A stretch of DNA of 42,282 nt, from contig CAIYRB010000146.1 of the NCBI GenBank assembly GCA_903928445.1, positions 1 through 42,282 on the forward strand, written 5' to 3'. Positions 16,985 to 24,838 of this stretch are shown here, in pieces (the first letter of the stretch is position 1; each line of letters starts with the position of its first letter). The stretch comes from an uncultured Pseudomonadota bacterium. GTDB lineage: Bacteria; Bdellovibrionota_B; Oligoflexia; Oligoflexales; CAIYRB01. Made by a program: the position numbers and the translations under genes. Below the pieces are notes generated by a model, which saw nothing but the letters and a program-made list of their open reading frames with translations, had not been told where the DNA came from and did not search any database.

Positions 16985-19237
16985 ATGATGATAGGGTGGA
17001 CCGCCTTGGTGCACCCTCAAGGTCTCTTACCGTCCCGTCCTGCGCCTAGTTCTCGAGGCCTTTTCTCAAAGCACGAAATGATCTTCAAAAAGAGCATTAC
17101 TTGGGTTGTATCCACCTGGGCAGGCCGTTTGGGCCTCGCCCTTGGTGCCGTCTTGATGTCCTGTGCGTTAGCTCTCGCCGCGTGGAGCCAAGTAAGTCGC
17201 GTCGGCGTGCGACTCGTTAACCAGGCTGTGGCGCAGCTAAGTCGCAAACTCGGGACGCCGGTGTTGGTGGGCAAGGTGGACATTGAGACCTTTCCCTTCC
17301 TGCTGGCGCTTGAAGACATTCGCGTTGGCCCAGAGGCGCAGGTGGTGATCAGCCGTATCCAGATCGACCTTGGCCTGAATCTAAGGTCGTCGTCCCTCGT
17401 TGACATCGACGAGATTGCTATCGAACGCCTCGAGCTGAAGATGTCCGAAGATCATCTGCGCACGATCCTGCCGCCGAGCGGTGCTGCTGTCCCAAGTGGC
17501 GGTGACAGTTCCTTAGCGTCGCTGCAGCGGCTGATCGATAAGTTGTTTGCGGTGATGCCGAGCCGACGCTTGGTGATTGCCGGCGCCGAGCTAACCTTGC
17601 TGAACACGCGGGGTGAGCCAACCGTTCATGTCCGTGGCCTCAAGCTCGCGATCGATCGCTCGGCTAGCGAAGCTGTGTTTCGCATCGCCAAGTTGAGGAC
17701 GCAAAGTGGCCTGAATGAAGGGCTTCTCTACGGCCGGCTTGAACTGAACCCCAAAGCGCCCGACTACCGCTTCTTTGTCAAAAGTAAGGTTAGCGCCAAC
17801 GCAAAAATGCCGATTTGGTCGGCTTCGGGTTTGGTGCAAAAGGACCTGAGCCAAGTGCAACTCAACATGGCTTTCCATCGCCGGCCGAACTTTCTCGAAG
17901 CTTGGCTCCGCGGTCAGCCGATGCAACTGACGCGTCTAAGGTCGCGCCTGCAAGTTGAGCTGACCAAGGCCATGGGCGGTTGGCAATTCACGGCGCAGAT
18001 GCAAAGCCTCGGCTCGACGCTGCGCTTACCTCTGCTCAGCTCACGCGAGATTGGCCCGTTGTTTTTTGAACTGCGGGCAAACGGTTCCTTTCAGCCTAAA
18101 AGCCGCAGCTTAGCCTTCGATGCTGCAACGCTCACCTTGCCCGGTCGCGCCAGTCGCGCCTTTGGTGAAAACCCGCTGCGCATTGCGGCGCGTTTTCAAG
18201 CTAGTCTCAGCGACGAAGCACCGGCTAATCTATCCATCCGCGGTCAAGTGATGCTGCCAACTACCTCTTGTCAAACCGTGATCGACGCCTCCCCTGACGG
18301 GCTGTTGCCGCTGATCGAGGGTTTTAAGCTGAGTGGCGACACGGTCGCGACCTTGGCCTTCGAAGCAGAGTCGCAGAATCTTGAATCTAGTCGCATAGGC
18401 CTACAAGATGCGGTCTTTGGCTGCCAGGTGCGCGAAGCCCCCTATGCCTTCACCGCCGAACATCTCAATGGTCCGCTAGCAGTTGAGCGGCAAGTTGAGC
18501 CCGATGCGCCGAAGGTAACCGTCTCCTTGGACAGGCAAGCGCCCACCTTCGCGAGCTTTGCGGCGATCGGCAAAAATGCCCAGGTGGCCTTCGTCAGCTC
18601 CGAGGATGCCAGTTTCTATTGGCACAAGGGAATCGATGCTTCGGCTTTGGTCAGTGCACTCCGCCGCGATCTTGCCGAGGGGCGCGTCGCGGCTGGTGGC
18701 TCGACGATCACCATGCAAACGGTGAAGAACCTGTTCTTAACCCCAGAGCGGACCTTGTCGCGCAAAATGCAGGAACTGTTTTTAGCCTGGCATCTCGAAC
18801 ACACGCTGAGCAAGGAGCGGATCCTTGAGCTGTACATGAATGTCGCCGAGCTTGGCCCAGGCATCTACGGCATCGGTCCAGCAGCAGAGCATTTTTTTGC
18901 CAAGCCAGCGGCAGAGTTGACGCTGCTTGAGGCTGCCTACTTGGCGACCTTACTGCCTAACCCAAAAGGTCGCTATCGCTATTTTTGCAAGGGCGACTTG
19001 ACGCCGAATTACCGCGAATTGGTCCATGGACTGCTGCGTCGCATGCTGAGTCACGGCCGCATCAGTAGTGGGCGGTACCTCCAAGCCATGAACTCAAGCC
19101 TGCATTTCAACGATGACCAAAGGCTTGCTGCCAAAGACTGCAATGATCCGCCTAAAGCCGCGGGTGAGGCGGCCGGGCTGCGTCCTGAGAGCGCCTATCT
19201 CTTACGCCGTCCACCGGGTGGCGTGACGCATGAATAG
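16985..19237 (+). CDS. AsmA-like/GT51 peptidoglycan glycosyltransferase fusion
   Basis: This 750-residue inner-membrane protein has a signal anchor near residues 40-68 (GLALGAVLMSCALALAAW), a long beta-rich AsmA/YhdP-like periplasmic region (~75-510), and a C-terminal GT51 domain (~515-700). GT51 motifs are intact: SSEDASFYWHKG (catalytic Glu ~540), GGSTITMQTVKN, RKMQELFLAWHLE, KERILELYMNVAELG, AAEHFFAK and LLPNPKGRY. No transpeptidase domain follows, so it is a monofunctional polymerase like MtgA, with an unusual large N-terminal extension. The ATG at 16985 has a GGGA 7 bases upstream; an inner ATG at 17078 (MIFKKS) would give a more standard anchor. It starts 12 bases after hemJ. Confidence 0.88.
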   Translation: MMIGWTALVHPQGLLPSRPAPSSRGLFSKHEMIFKKSITWVVSTWAGRLGLALGAVLMSCALALAAWSQVSRVGVRLVNQAVAQLSRKLGTPVLVGKVDIETFPFLLALEDIRVGPEAQVVISRIQIDLGLNLRSSSLVDIDEIAIERLELKMSEDHLRTILPPSGAAVPSGGDSSLASLQRLIDKLFAVMPSRRLVIAGAELTLLNTRGEPTVHVRGLKLAIDRSASEAVFRIAKLRTQSGLNEGLLYGRLELNPKAPDYRFFVKSKVSANAKMPIWSASGLVQKDLSQVQLNMAFHRRPNFLEAWLRGQPMQLTRLRSRLQVELTKAMGGWQFTAQMQSLGSTLRLPLLSSREIGPLFFELRANGSFQPKSRSLAFDAATLTLPGRASRAFGENPLRIAARFQASLSDEAPANLSIRGQVMLPTTSCQTVIDASPDGLLPLIEGFKLSGDTVATLAFEAESQNLESSRIGLQDAVFGCQVREAPYAFTAEHLNGPLAVERQVEPDAPKVTVSLDRQAPTFASFAAIGKNAQVAFVSSEDASFYWHKGIDASALVSALRRDLAEGRVAAGGSTITMQTVKNLFLTPERTLSRKMQELFLAWHLEHTLSKERILELYMNVAELGPGIYGIGPAAEHFFAKPAAELTLLEAAYLATLLPNPKGRYRYFCKGDLTPNYRELVHGLLRRMLSHGRISSGRYLQAMNSSLHFNDDQRLAAKDCNDPPKAAGEAAGLRPESAYLLRRPPGGVTHE

Positions 19238-19376
19238 GCCGTCAAGCCAAAAAAAATAATTTTAAGTGGGCCTGATACCATCTCGTCTAAGGGCCAACTC
19301 GCGGCCTCTGCCTATTTTTTGGGCGATGCGGCGAAAACGCTCGCACCCGTGGGGATTGCGGGGGCTCGCAGTGCAG

Positions 19377-19399
19377 TTATCAACATCAGCTGTGGATAA
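19377..19399. promoter_or_regulatory. Two DnaA-box-like 9-mers in opposite orientation
   Basis: TTATCAACA at 19377-19385 (one mismatch from TTATCCACA) is followed 5 bases later by TGTGGATAA at 19391-19399, the exact reverse complement of TTATCCACA. Such boxes mark origins or DnaA-controlled promoters. dnaA, dnaN and gyrB are not nearby and only two sites are seen, so a regulatory site or chance is more likely than oriC. Confidence 0.35.
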
Positions 19400-19539
19400 C
19401 TCACAACGCAACAAGATGTCCGTGCCCCCAGGCAAATGCCGCAACCAAAGTCAGGAATGCCTAACAATCAACCGTGACTGCGCATAACCGTAGCGGCCGT
19501 GCAATTTCATCTGGTCTTTTATTGGCATCTTCGATAAGT

Positions 19540-19570
19540 TCACCAGCCGTCTTGTATTTATGGCTGGTGA
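19540..19570. promoter_or_regulatory. 9-bp dyad upstream of the nuclease gene
   Basis: TCACCAGCC (19540-19548) and GGCTGGTGA (19562-19570) are exact reverse complements around a 13-base AT-rich loop containing TTGTATTTAT. It ends 18 bases before the start codon and just ahead of a GGAG. It could be an operator or an RNA hairpin near the ribosome site. Confidence 0.4.
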
Positions 19571-19588
19571 GCGGAGTCGGATCTTTAA

Positions 19589-20671
19589 ATGCTGCGTCGT
19601 TTTTTGTATATTTTTTGTCTGATCATGAGCTGGTGCGGGGTCGGCCCATGTCCTACCGGGCAAGCCTGGAGTGAGCTCGGACACAATTTAATCGCCCGCG
19701 TCAGCGCACGGCTGTGCATGGAAGAACTCGGGACCGAACACCCTTTGTCTAAGGTCCTATTAGACAAAGAGCTGATGCTCGGACACCTAGCAAACGTGCC
19801 CGATATCGTCTGGAAGAATACCGACGCGCACACCGCCGCAGTCAACTACACGACGCATTTTTTTGACGTCGATGAACTAGTGACGCCGCCGGTGTTTGCG
19901 ACCCTACCAACCACGCTGGCCGGTCTGGAGGCGCTTGGTGGCGGCAAGATCAAGGCGGCTAAATTTGGCACGGCGCCGTTTCGCATTCAGCAGCTCTACG
20001 GAATGATGCGGGATAGTTTTGCTCAGGCCAAGGCCGCAAAAGGACAAAAGGATCTTGTGGAAGCCGTCAATCAGGCGCTGCTTTATGGTGGGATCATGGC
20101 GCACTTTGTCGGCGACCTAGCCCAGCCGATGCACACGACGAGCGATCACGATGGTTATCAGGTAGGGCAGGGCGGGCTGCACGGTTATTTTGAGGGCGCC
20201 GTGGTGAGCGCTTACGATCTGACGCTGCCGGGTGAAGTGTTTCAAGTGGCGCGGCGGCGGCGACAGATTGCTGCATTGCGGCAAATGGTGCGGCAGCGCT
20301 CGGATAAATCACAAGCGGCAGACTTGCAACCATTGCTGTTGGCCTATGCTTTGACGGTCAATAGTTGGCATGAAATCCCTGGACTCGAGTCCGTCGATCG
20401 GACGTTTGCCGTGCTAAAGCCGAGCAGCCAGGAACATGGGATGCGGATTCCAGCCATTCGGCGACCACCGAGTCAGGCAGCCAAGGGCTTCCATGAGATC
20501 GTGCGCGCGCGCCTCGCGATTGGCGCAGAGACCTTGAGTGAGCTCTGGCTTAGCGCTTGGCGCGAAGGCGGCAGTCCTGATCTACGCAGCTTTCAGAGTT
20601 ATGCTTATCCTGTCGCTCCAGTCATCATTGAGACGCCTTATCTCAATGACTCGGTTGAGTTAAAAAAGTAA
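19589..20671 (+). CDS. Secreted S1/P1-type nuclease-like zinc hydrolase
   Basis: This 360-residue exported protein has a signal peptide ending before the mature AWSELGHNLIARVS. A tryptophan near the mature N-terminus followed by a GH histidine (W27, H32) is typical of S1/P1 nucleases and zinc phospholipase C, where the terminal Trp binds zinc. The second signature is HFVGDLAQPMHT (H172, D176, H182), followed by the HGYFEGAVV segment (H198, E202). Together these make the trinuclear zinc site of the family. It probably degrades single-stranded nucleic acids or removes 3'-phosphate outside the cell, perhaps for nutrient recovery. The last ~100 residues are less typical. An ATG at 19589 with only weak GGA upstream starts the gene. 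Confidence 0.83.
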   Translation: MLRRFLYIFCLIMSWCGVGPCPTGQAWSELGHNLIARVSARLCMEELGTEHPLSKVLLDKELMLGHLANVPDIVWKNTDAHTAAVNYTTHFFDVDELVTPPVFATLPTTLAGLEALGGGKIKAAKFGTAPFRIQQLYGMMRDSFAQAKAAKGQKDLVEAVNQALLYGGIMAHFVGDLAQPMHTTSDHDGYQVGQGGLHGYFEGAVVSAYDLTLPGEVFQVARRRRQIAALRQMVRQRSDKSQAADLQPLLLAYALTVNSWHEIPGLESVDRTFAVLKPSSQEHGMRIPAIRRPPSQAAKGFHEIVRARLAIGAETLSELWLSAWREGGSPDLRSFQSYAYPVAPVIIETPYLNDSVELKK

Positions 20672-20937
20672 ACGAGTTTTGTTTTTTTGTTTTTCGCCAC
20701 TGGGCGCCTTGCTCCCAGCGCTTTGGCGGTAAACCAATCAGGCTCCAGGCTGGACGATCGCCGAGCTCGGTACTCATCGACTTTCGCCGCACCGTCGTTG
20801 ACGGCTGGATGCACGGACCATTCAGACCAATCGGGTACCTACCCACCTAAAGTTTTGCCGCCAATGTGCCGATACATCATCGTTGCAGGTGATGTGGCCT
20901 ACTTTAATGAAAACAGAGGGTTGGCGGGGGATCCGGG

Positions 20938-22806
20938 ATGAAGTGTAGGGCTGGAAACCGCCGTCGGTACCTCGCGCAAGGCAGCCTGCTGGGGGCGACC
21001 TTGCTGTTTGTGCTGGTCCCTTCTCGGGCCGTTGGGTTGACGTGGCAGGCAAGTCCTGCGCATTTCGAAACCTTTGAGCATTCCGCCCACCAGTTGTTGA
21101 TCCATCCAAGCCTCGACCAATGGTTGGTTCAACCCAAAGGTTTAGCCCTGTTTGGTGCTGGACGGGTCACCTTTGATGAGGGCGTGCGGCTCTTATTGCG
21201 CGACGAACTGGGCGGACCACAGGTCTCCACCATTGCGACGGACACCACACCGGCAGCCTTTGGGCTCGGTGCTCCAAGCGGTGAGCAATCGATCGACTAC
21301 GCCTTTAGAGCCGGAGGCGTGCCGCTATGTGGCTTTATGGTGCGCGCCCATAAACTCAGCGATGGTAGTGCCTTCATCCTTGGCTCGGTTCCGGCTATCG
21401 ATGCCCACGAAACCGTTCCTACCGATTGGCCGGACCAAGGCCTCAGTGCTGATCAAGCTGGCCGTACGCTACGCACGCAGACTGACTTTCATGACCTGCG
21501 GATTGGCCACAGCGAACGCTGTCTTTACGTCGCTAATGGCAAACTACTACCTGTTTGGCAGATGAATCTCTACGCTGATGGCAATCCTTATATTGCCTTT
21601 GCGGATGCCTACGAAACCCTGAAGTTAGATCAAAACTTCTTTGATGCGGTGGACGGAACGGCCAGGGCCTATCCGCGTAACGTCGCCAGTGACAGTGCTG
21701 CGACCGTCGCCGTGACCGGCCTCACCGGCGATGGCACCTTGACCTCCGCATACATTCAGGCCGTGGTTCCGTCCACTGTCTCGCAAGCCAAGCAAGCCGA
21801 CGAGGCTTTTGTCTACGCCGATACTGATGATCGCTTTGGCGAAGTGCAGGCCTATGTGCACGGCGCCGCTCATTTTGCTTGGTTTCAGGGTATCGGCTTT
21901 CAATGGTATGGGCCACAGCCGCTGCAGATAAAGGCGCACTTCGCGCCAAACGGCATTCCAAATAATGCATTGTTTACTCCTGGAAGCACGGACGACGGAA
22001 TTTTGCCCTCAATTCAGATCGATAATGGCGATGGCAAGATCTTGCAAAATCTCGTCACCGATGCCGATGTCGTCTCGCATGAAATGGGGCACCACATTGT
22101 TTACAAAACCTTACAGACAACCTCGGGTGAATCTCTGGTGTTGCATGAAGGCCTGGCCGATGCCTTTGTCTTCCTGCGTACTGGTGATCCCTGTCTTGGT
22201 CGTTCGATCTGTCCATTGACCAGCAATGCCTGCGTTACCCAGGGGCAGTGTTTGCGCAGTGGCACCTTGAGCGTTGCCTATAATGATTCGCAGTGGAACG
22301 CCTGGTCTGGAGCGCAGAGGGTTCTCGGCCACAAGCATGGCCAGTTGATCTCGGGCATTATTTGGGATTTGATCAAGACTCAGGGCATGTCCAATAAGGA
22401 TGTGACTGCGCTGACCTTTAAGGCGATCTCCTACTTCAAGTCGAACAGTGGCTTTTGTGATTTCACGGCGTCACTCTTCACGGCGGAAAAGGCGCTGTTT
22501 CAAGGCGCCCATGAAGCCAAATTAAGCAGCGTGCTATCAGCACGCGGGATGGGCCCATTTTTACCAACGGCCACGCCTCGTTGCGCAAGTCTGAGCACGG
22601 GGTCGGGAATTCAAGATACGTCCGTCACTAAAGACAGTAGCACGCAAAAAAAGAAGGGCTTGTTTGGGTGTGCCGTGATTGAATTAGGTGACGCTCCGGT
22701 TAATCTGATTTGGTCGCTGTTGTTGCTGGCGGTGCCGGTGGTGCTTAGTCTTAGGCCCACCCCTGCTCGGCAAAGGGCCCGCCGCTCAAGCAAACGTAAG
22801 ACTTAG
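20938..22806 (+). CDS. Secreted gluzincin metallopeptidase with C-terminal sorting-like tail
   Basis: This 622-residue exported peptidase has a signal peptide (LLGATLLFVLVPSRAVG). The zinc site is HEMGHH at 381-386, with a third ligand in HEGLADAF (E404), the gluzincin arrangement seen in M4-like and fungalysin-like enzymes. A region of beta structure (~35-300) precedes it as a propeptide-like part. Several Cys follow the active site. The C-terminus has a cysteine (FGCAVIELG), a hydrophobic stretch (WSLLLLAVPVVLSL) and a basic tail (RQRARRSSKRK). That order (Cys, transmembrane segment, Arg/Lys cluster) matches MYXO-CTERM-type sorting signals, although the exact motif is not certain. ATG at 20938 has GGGGGA upstream. 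Confidence 0.82.
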   Translation: MKCRAGNRRRYLAQGSLLGATLLFVLVPSRAVGLTWQASPAHFETFEHSAHQLLIHPSLDQWLVQPKGLALFGAGRVTFDEGVRLLLRDELGGPQVSTIATDTTPAAFGLGAPSGEQSIDYAFRAGGVPLCGFMVRAHKLSDGSAFILGSVPAIDAHETVPTDWPDQGLSADQAGRTLRTQTDFHDLRIGHSERCLYVANGKLLPVWQMNLYADGNPYIAFADAYETLKLDQNFFDAVDGTARAYPRNVASDSAATVAVTGLTGDGTLTSAYIQAVVPSTVSQAKQADEAFVYADTDDRFGEVQAYVHGAAHFAWFQGIGFQWYGPQPLQIKAHFAPNGIPNNALFTPGSTDDGILPSIQIDNGDGKILQNLVTDADVVSHEMGHHIVYKTLQTTSGESLVLHEGLADAFVFLRTGDPCLGRSICPLTSNACVTQGQCLRSGTLSVAYNDSQWNAWSGAQRVLGHKHGQLISGIIWDLIKTQGMSNKDVTALTFKAISYFKSNSGFCDFTASLFTAEKALFQGAHEAKLSSVLSARGMGPFLPTATPRCASLSTGSGIQDTSVTKDSSTQKKKGLFGCAVIELGDAPVNLIWSLLLLAVPVVLSLRPTPARQRARRSSKRKT

Positions 22807-22854
22807 GAAAGAGCTATAGTTAAGCAAATTCCATGCTAGGGTCGTGTAACCTCG

Positions 22855-23922
22855 ATGTCAGTCACCCACCTCAATCTAAGTGCTATATTCTTAGGGTTGA
22901 TGCTCACACATTCCCCTGTGGCAAAAGCAGAGCCACCCCCTGGCGCCACTGCCTCCGCCACTTCGGCGCCGGCCAAGGTTGCTCAAGCTCCGGTGCGGAC
23001 CATTCACCTCATGGTGGCTTTGGCTTGGGAAGGGCGCGATCTTAGCGTCTATAATCAACAGGCATGGGCGGCCTTTCGCGAGCGGTTTCCTGGTTTACAG
23101 ATCATGCATCTGGTCAGCCCGGCTTACTTCACCAAACCGGCGGTAGACCAAGCCGCGGTGCGCACCACGCTGCGTCAGGCGATGCGGCCAAAGGACCAGT
23201 TCGGACTGCTGCTTGGGAATTGGCAGTCGCTCGCCAATGCCTCGGGTGTGATCTTCCGCAGCTCGCCGACATTTTGGGGTAGCGAGGTCAAAGCCGACGA
23301 CTGTCGCTCTGATTGCGGCTTGGAGGTGCCGGTGAATATCTATCCAGCCGACGAGCTGGACAAGATGCTACAGACCTCTGTGCATATATTGGCGGCCCAG
23401 GGTTTTGGTCGTCCGAGCGCTTTGGCCTTCGAAGGCTGGGTGGCATCGTCCGATATCCTAGAGGCCGCCTATCGTGCCGGCATGCGCTATGATCTGTCGG
23501 CCGTATCACCCGAAATGATCGGTGCCAAGACCCGCTATTATCCCATCTACCAATGGGCGAAGTCGCTGTGGCCGCGCATCACACCGCACAGCCAGCCCTA
23601 CCAGATCCAGCTGGCCAAAGGCGCAATGACCGAGCTACCGCAGTCGCTTGCCGCCGTCGATTACCTTGTCCAAAGCGATATCCTAGATATCTTCAAGGAA
23701 TATGTCGAACGGGTGCAGCGCGATCCGCAAACACCGTTGGTGTTTCCGCTGCAGGTCTATCAGGAGACTGCCTACATGACGTTGCCGGCGCTGGCGACGA
23801 CCCTTCAAGCGGTGTTTGCTTATGCCCAAAAAGCCGGGGTGGCGCTCACTTCGCTGCAGTTGCCGGACCTGGAATTGCCCGAGGACCGTTTGCTTTCAGG
23901 CGCGACACCAATTGCCCATTAA
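22855..23922 (+). CDS. Exported polysaccharide-deacetylase-like protein, possibly without the metal site
   Basis: This 355-residue protein has a signal peptide ending near AKA, then an Ala/Pro linker (~25-45). The core begins VRTIHLMVALAWEGRDLS and continues AFRERFPGLQIMHLVSPAYF, GLLLGNWQSLANASGV and SSPTFWG. From memory, this pattern matches a deacetylase-related barrel family whose members have Asp in the first strand (IDWEGR) and a His-x-His in the second (LHIH). Here those positions read ALAWEGR and LLLGNW, so the metal ligands seem to be gone. The protein may be non-catalytic, or I may have the family wrong. It starts 48 bases after the metallopeptidase gene, so one operon is possible. 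It ends convergently with the barrel gene, 14 bases apart. Confidence 0.6.
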   Translation: MSVTHLNLSAIFLGLMLTHSPVAKAEPPPGATASATSAPAKVAQAPVRTIHLMVALAWEGRDLSVYNQQAWAAFRERFPGLQIMHLVSPAYFTKPAVDQAAVRTTLRQAMRPKDQFGLLLGNWQSLANASGVIFRSSPTFWGSEVKADDCRSDCGLEVPVNIYPADELDKMLQTSVHILAAQGFGRPSALAFEGWVASSDILEAAYRAGMRYDLSAVSPEMIGAKTRYYPIYQWAKSLWPRITPHSQPYQIQLAKGAMTELPQSLAAVDYLVQSDILDIFKEYVERVQRDPQTPLVFPLQVYQETAYMTLPALATTLQAVFAYAQKAGVALTSLQLPDLELPEDRLLSGATPIAH

Positions 23923-23936
23923 GCGTCGGTGAGCTG

Positions 23937-24830
23937 CTAAAATAGAAACTGCACGCCCATGTAAGCGCCAAAGCCGCCGGCTTTGACGACGCTCTGCGCC
24001 TTGTCGTTAAATTGCGTACCGAAATCTGGGCCATTGGTCACCTGGACCTGTTTGTCATAGGAGGTCTTGCCTTCGAAGGTGACCTGGTTGCCGCTGAGCA
24101 CGTAGTTATAGTCCAGCATCAAGGCGAAGCGAATGGAGGCATCGAGATTGAAATAGCCACCAGCCGCGGCACTGAGCATCGTCGCTGGAGTCAACTCATA
24201 GCGCTTGGTCGCCACGATCGGCTCAGCCGTGGTCGAGTTGGCTGGAATAAACGAGGCGTCGAGCGACACCTCGCCCTTCTTTCCCAAGGATTCAACGAAG
24301 GCGCCAAGGAAGCGCAAGCCAAAGGATTGATGCAAGGGTAACAAGACCTCGGCGCCGGCACCGAGTTTGACACCGGAGTTATTGTAGCCAGCGGCGATGG
24401 TAAAGCCGAGGTCCTCCCAAGGAAAATAAGTGAGCGTCAAGGCATTGCCGTAGGTCGCCTCCGAACCTCCGTCGATACCGACGGCCAGCGGTAGGTGCTC
24501 AGTCTTTACGACGACTGGGGCGGGCTGTGTCGTCCCTGGGTGTTTACCTTTTGCATGACCTTGGTGCGTCTTGGCGTTTGGCTTGGCGTGCTCGTGGGAC
24601 TTCTCGTGCTTGGGATGACTCGGGTGTTTATGCGGTGCGGGAGCCTCGCCTTCGCCTTCGCCTTCACCCTCGACGTCACCTTCGCCCTTCATCTGCTTTT
24701 TTTCGCCGGCGGCCTCGTGCTTGCGTGGCGCTTGCTCCTGACGTTCTGGCGCCTCAGCAAGCGCTGCTGTAGCTGGGAGTATGGAGAGCAGAAGGGCTGC
24801 TGCAACGGCATATGTTAACGCTGCGGTCAC
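23937..24830 (-). CDS. Outer-membrane beta-barrel protein with acidic/His-rich linker
   Basis: This 297-residue exported protein has a signal peptide ending LAEA and a GTG start at 24830 with AGGAG 6 bases upstream. Residues ~26-105 form a striking low-complexity linker: first Glu/Gln/Lys, then a GEGEGEGE run, then His/Lys-rich repeats (HKHPSHPKHEKSHEHAK, HQGHAKGKH) that could bind metal ions. The remaining ~185 residues alternate like a small transmembrane beta-barrel (LTLTYFPW, GFTIAAGYNNSG, IRFALMLDYNYVL) and end in phenylalanine, the usual BAM recognition residue. The start lies 8 bases after the stop of the papain-like lipoprotein gene, so the two are co-transcribed. It may anchor or regulate that protease. 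Confidence 0.75.
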   Translation of the reverse strand: MTAALTYAVAAALLLSILPATAALAEAPERQEQAPRKHEAAGEKKQMKGEGDVEGEGEGEGEAPAPHKHPSHPKHEKSHEHAKPNAKTHQGHAKGKHPGTTQPAPVVVKTEHLPLAVGIDGGSEATYGNALTLTYFPWEDLGFTIAAGYNNSGVKLGAGAEVLLPLHQSFGLRFLGAFVESLGKKGEVSLDASFIPANSTTAEPIVATKRYELTPATMLSAAAGGYFNLDASIRFALMLDYNYVLSGNQVTFEGKTSYDKQVQVTNGPDFGTQFNDKAQSVVKAGGFGAYMGVQFLF

Positions 24831-24838
24831 GCGCGCTC

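Larger units (their letters stand above)
19238..19588. other. Gene-free region with DnaA-box-like sites and a dyad
   Basis: No coding region is supported here. It holds a poly-A/AT block right after the transglycosylase gene, a pair of DnaA-box-like 9-mers (19377-19399) and a perfect 9-bp dyad (19540-19570) just before the nuclease gene. Small frames on both strands look like noise. Confidence 0.6.

Noticed and set aside
19377..19399. Chromosomal origin suggested by DnaA boxes.
   Set aside because: Only two boxes, no dnaA/dnaN/gyrB neighbours and no clear AT-rich unwinding block; kept only as a regulatory possibility.
20687..20941. Small + frame between the nuclease and metallopeptidase genes.
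   Set aside because: No ribosome site or conserved motif; overlaps the spacer and the start of the peptidase gene.
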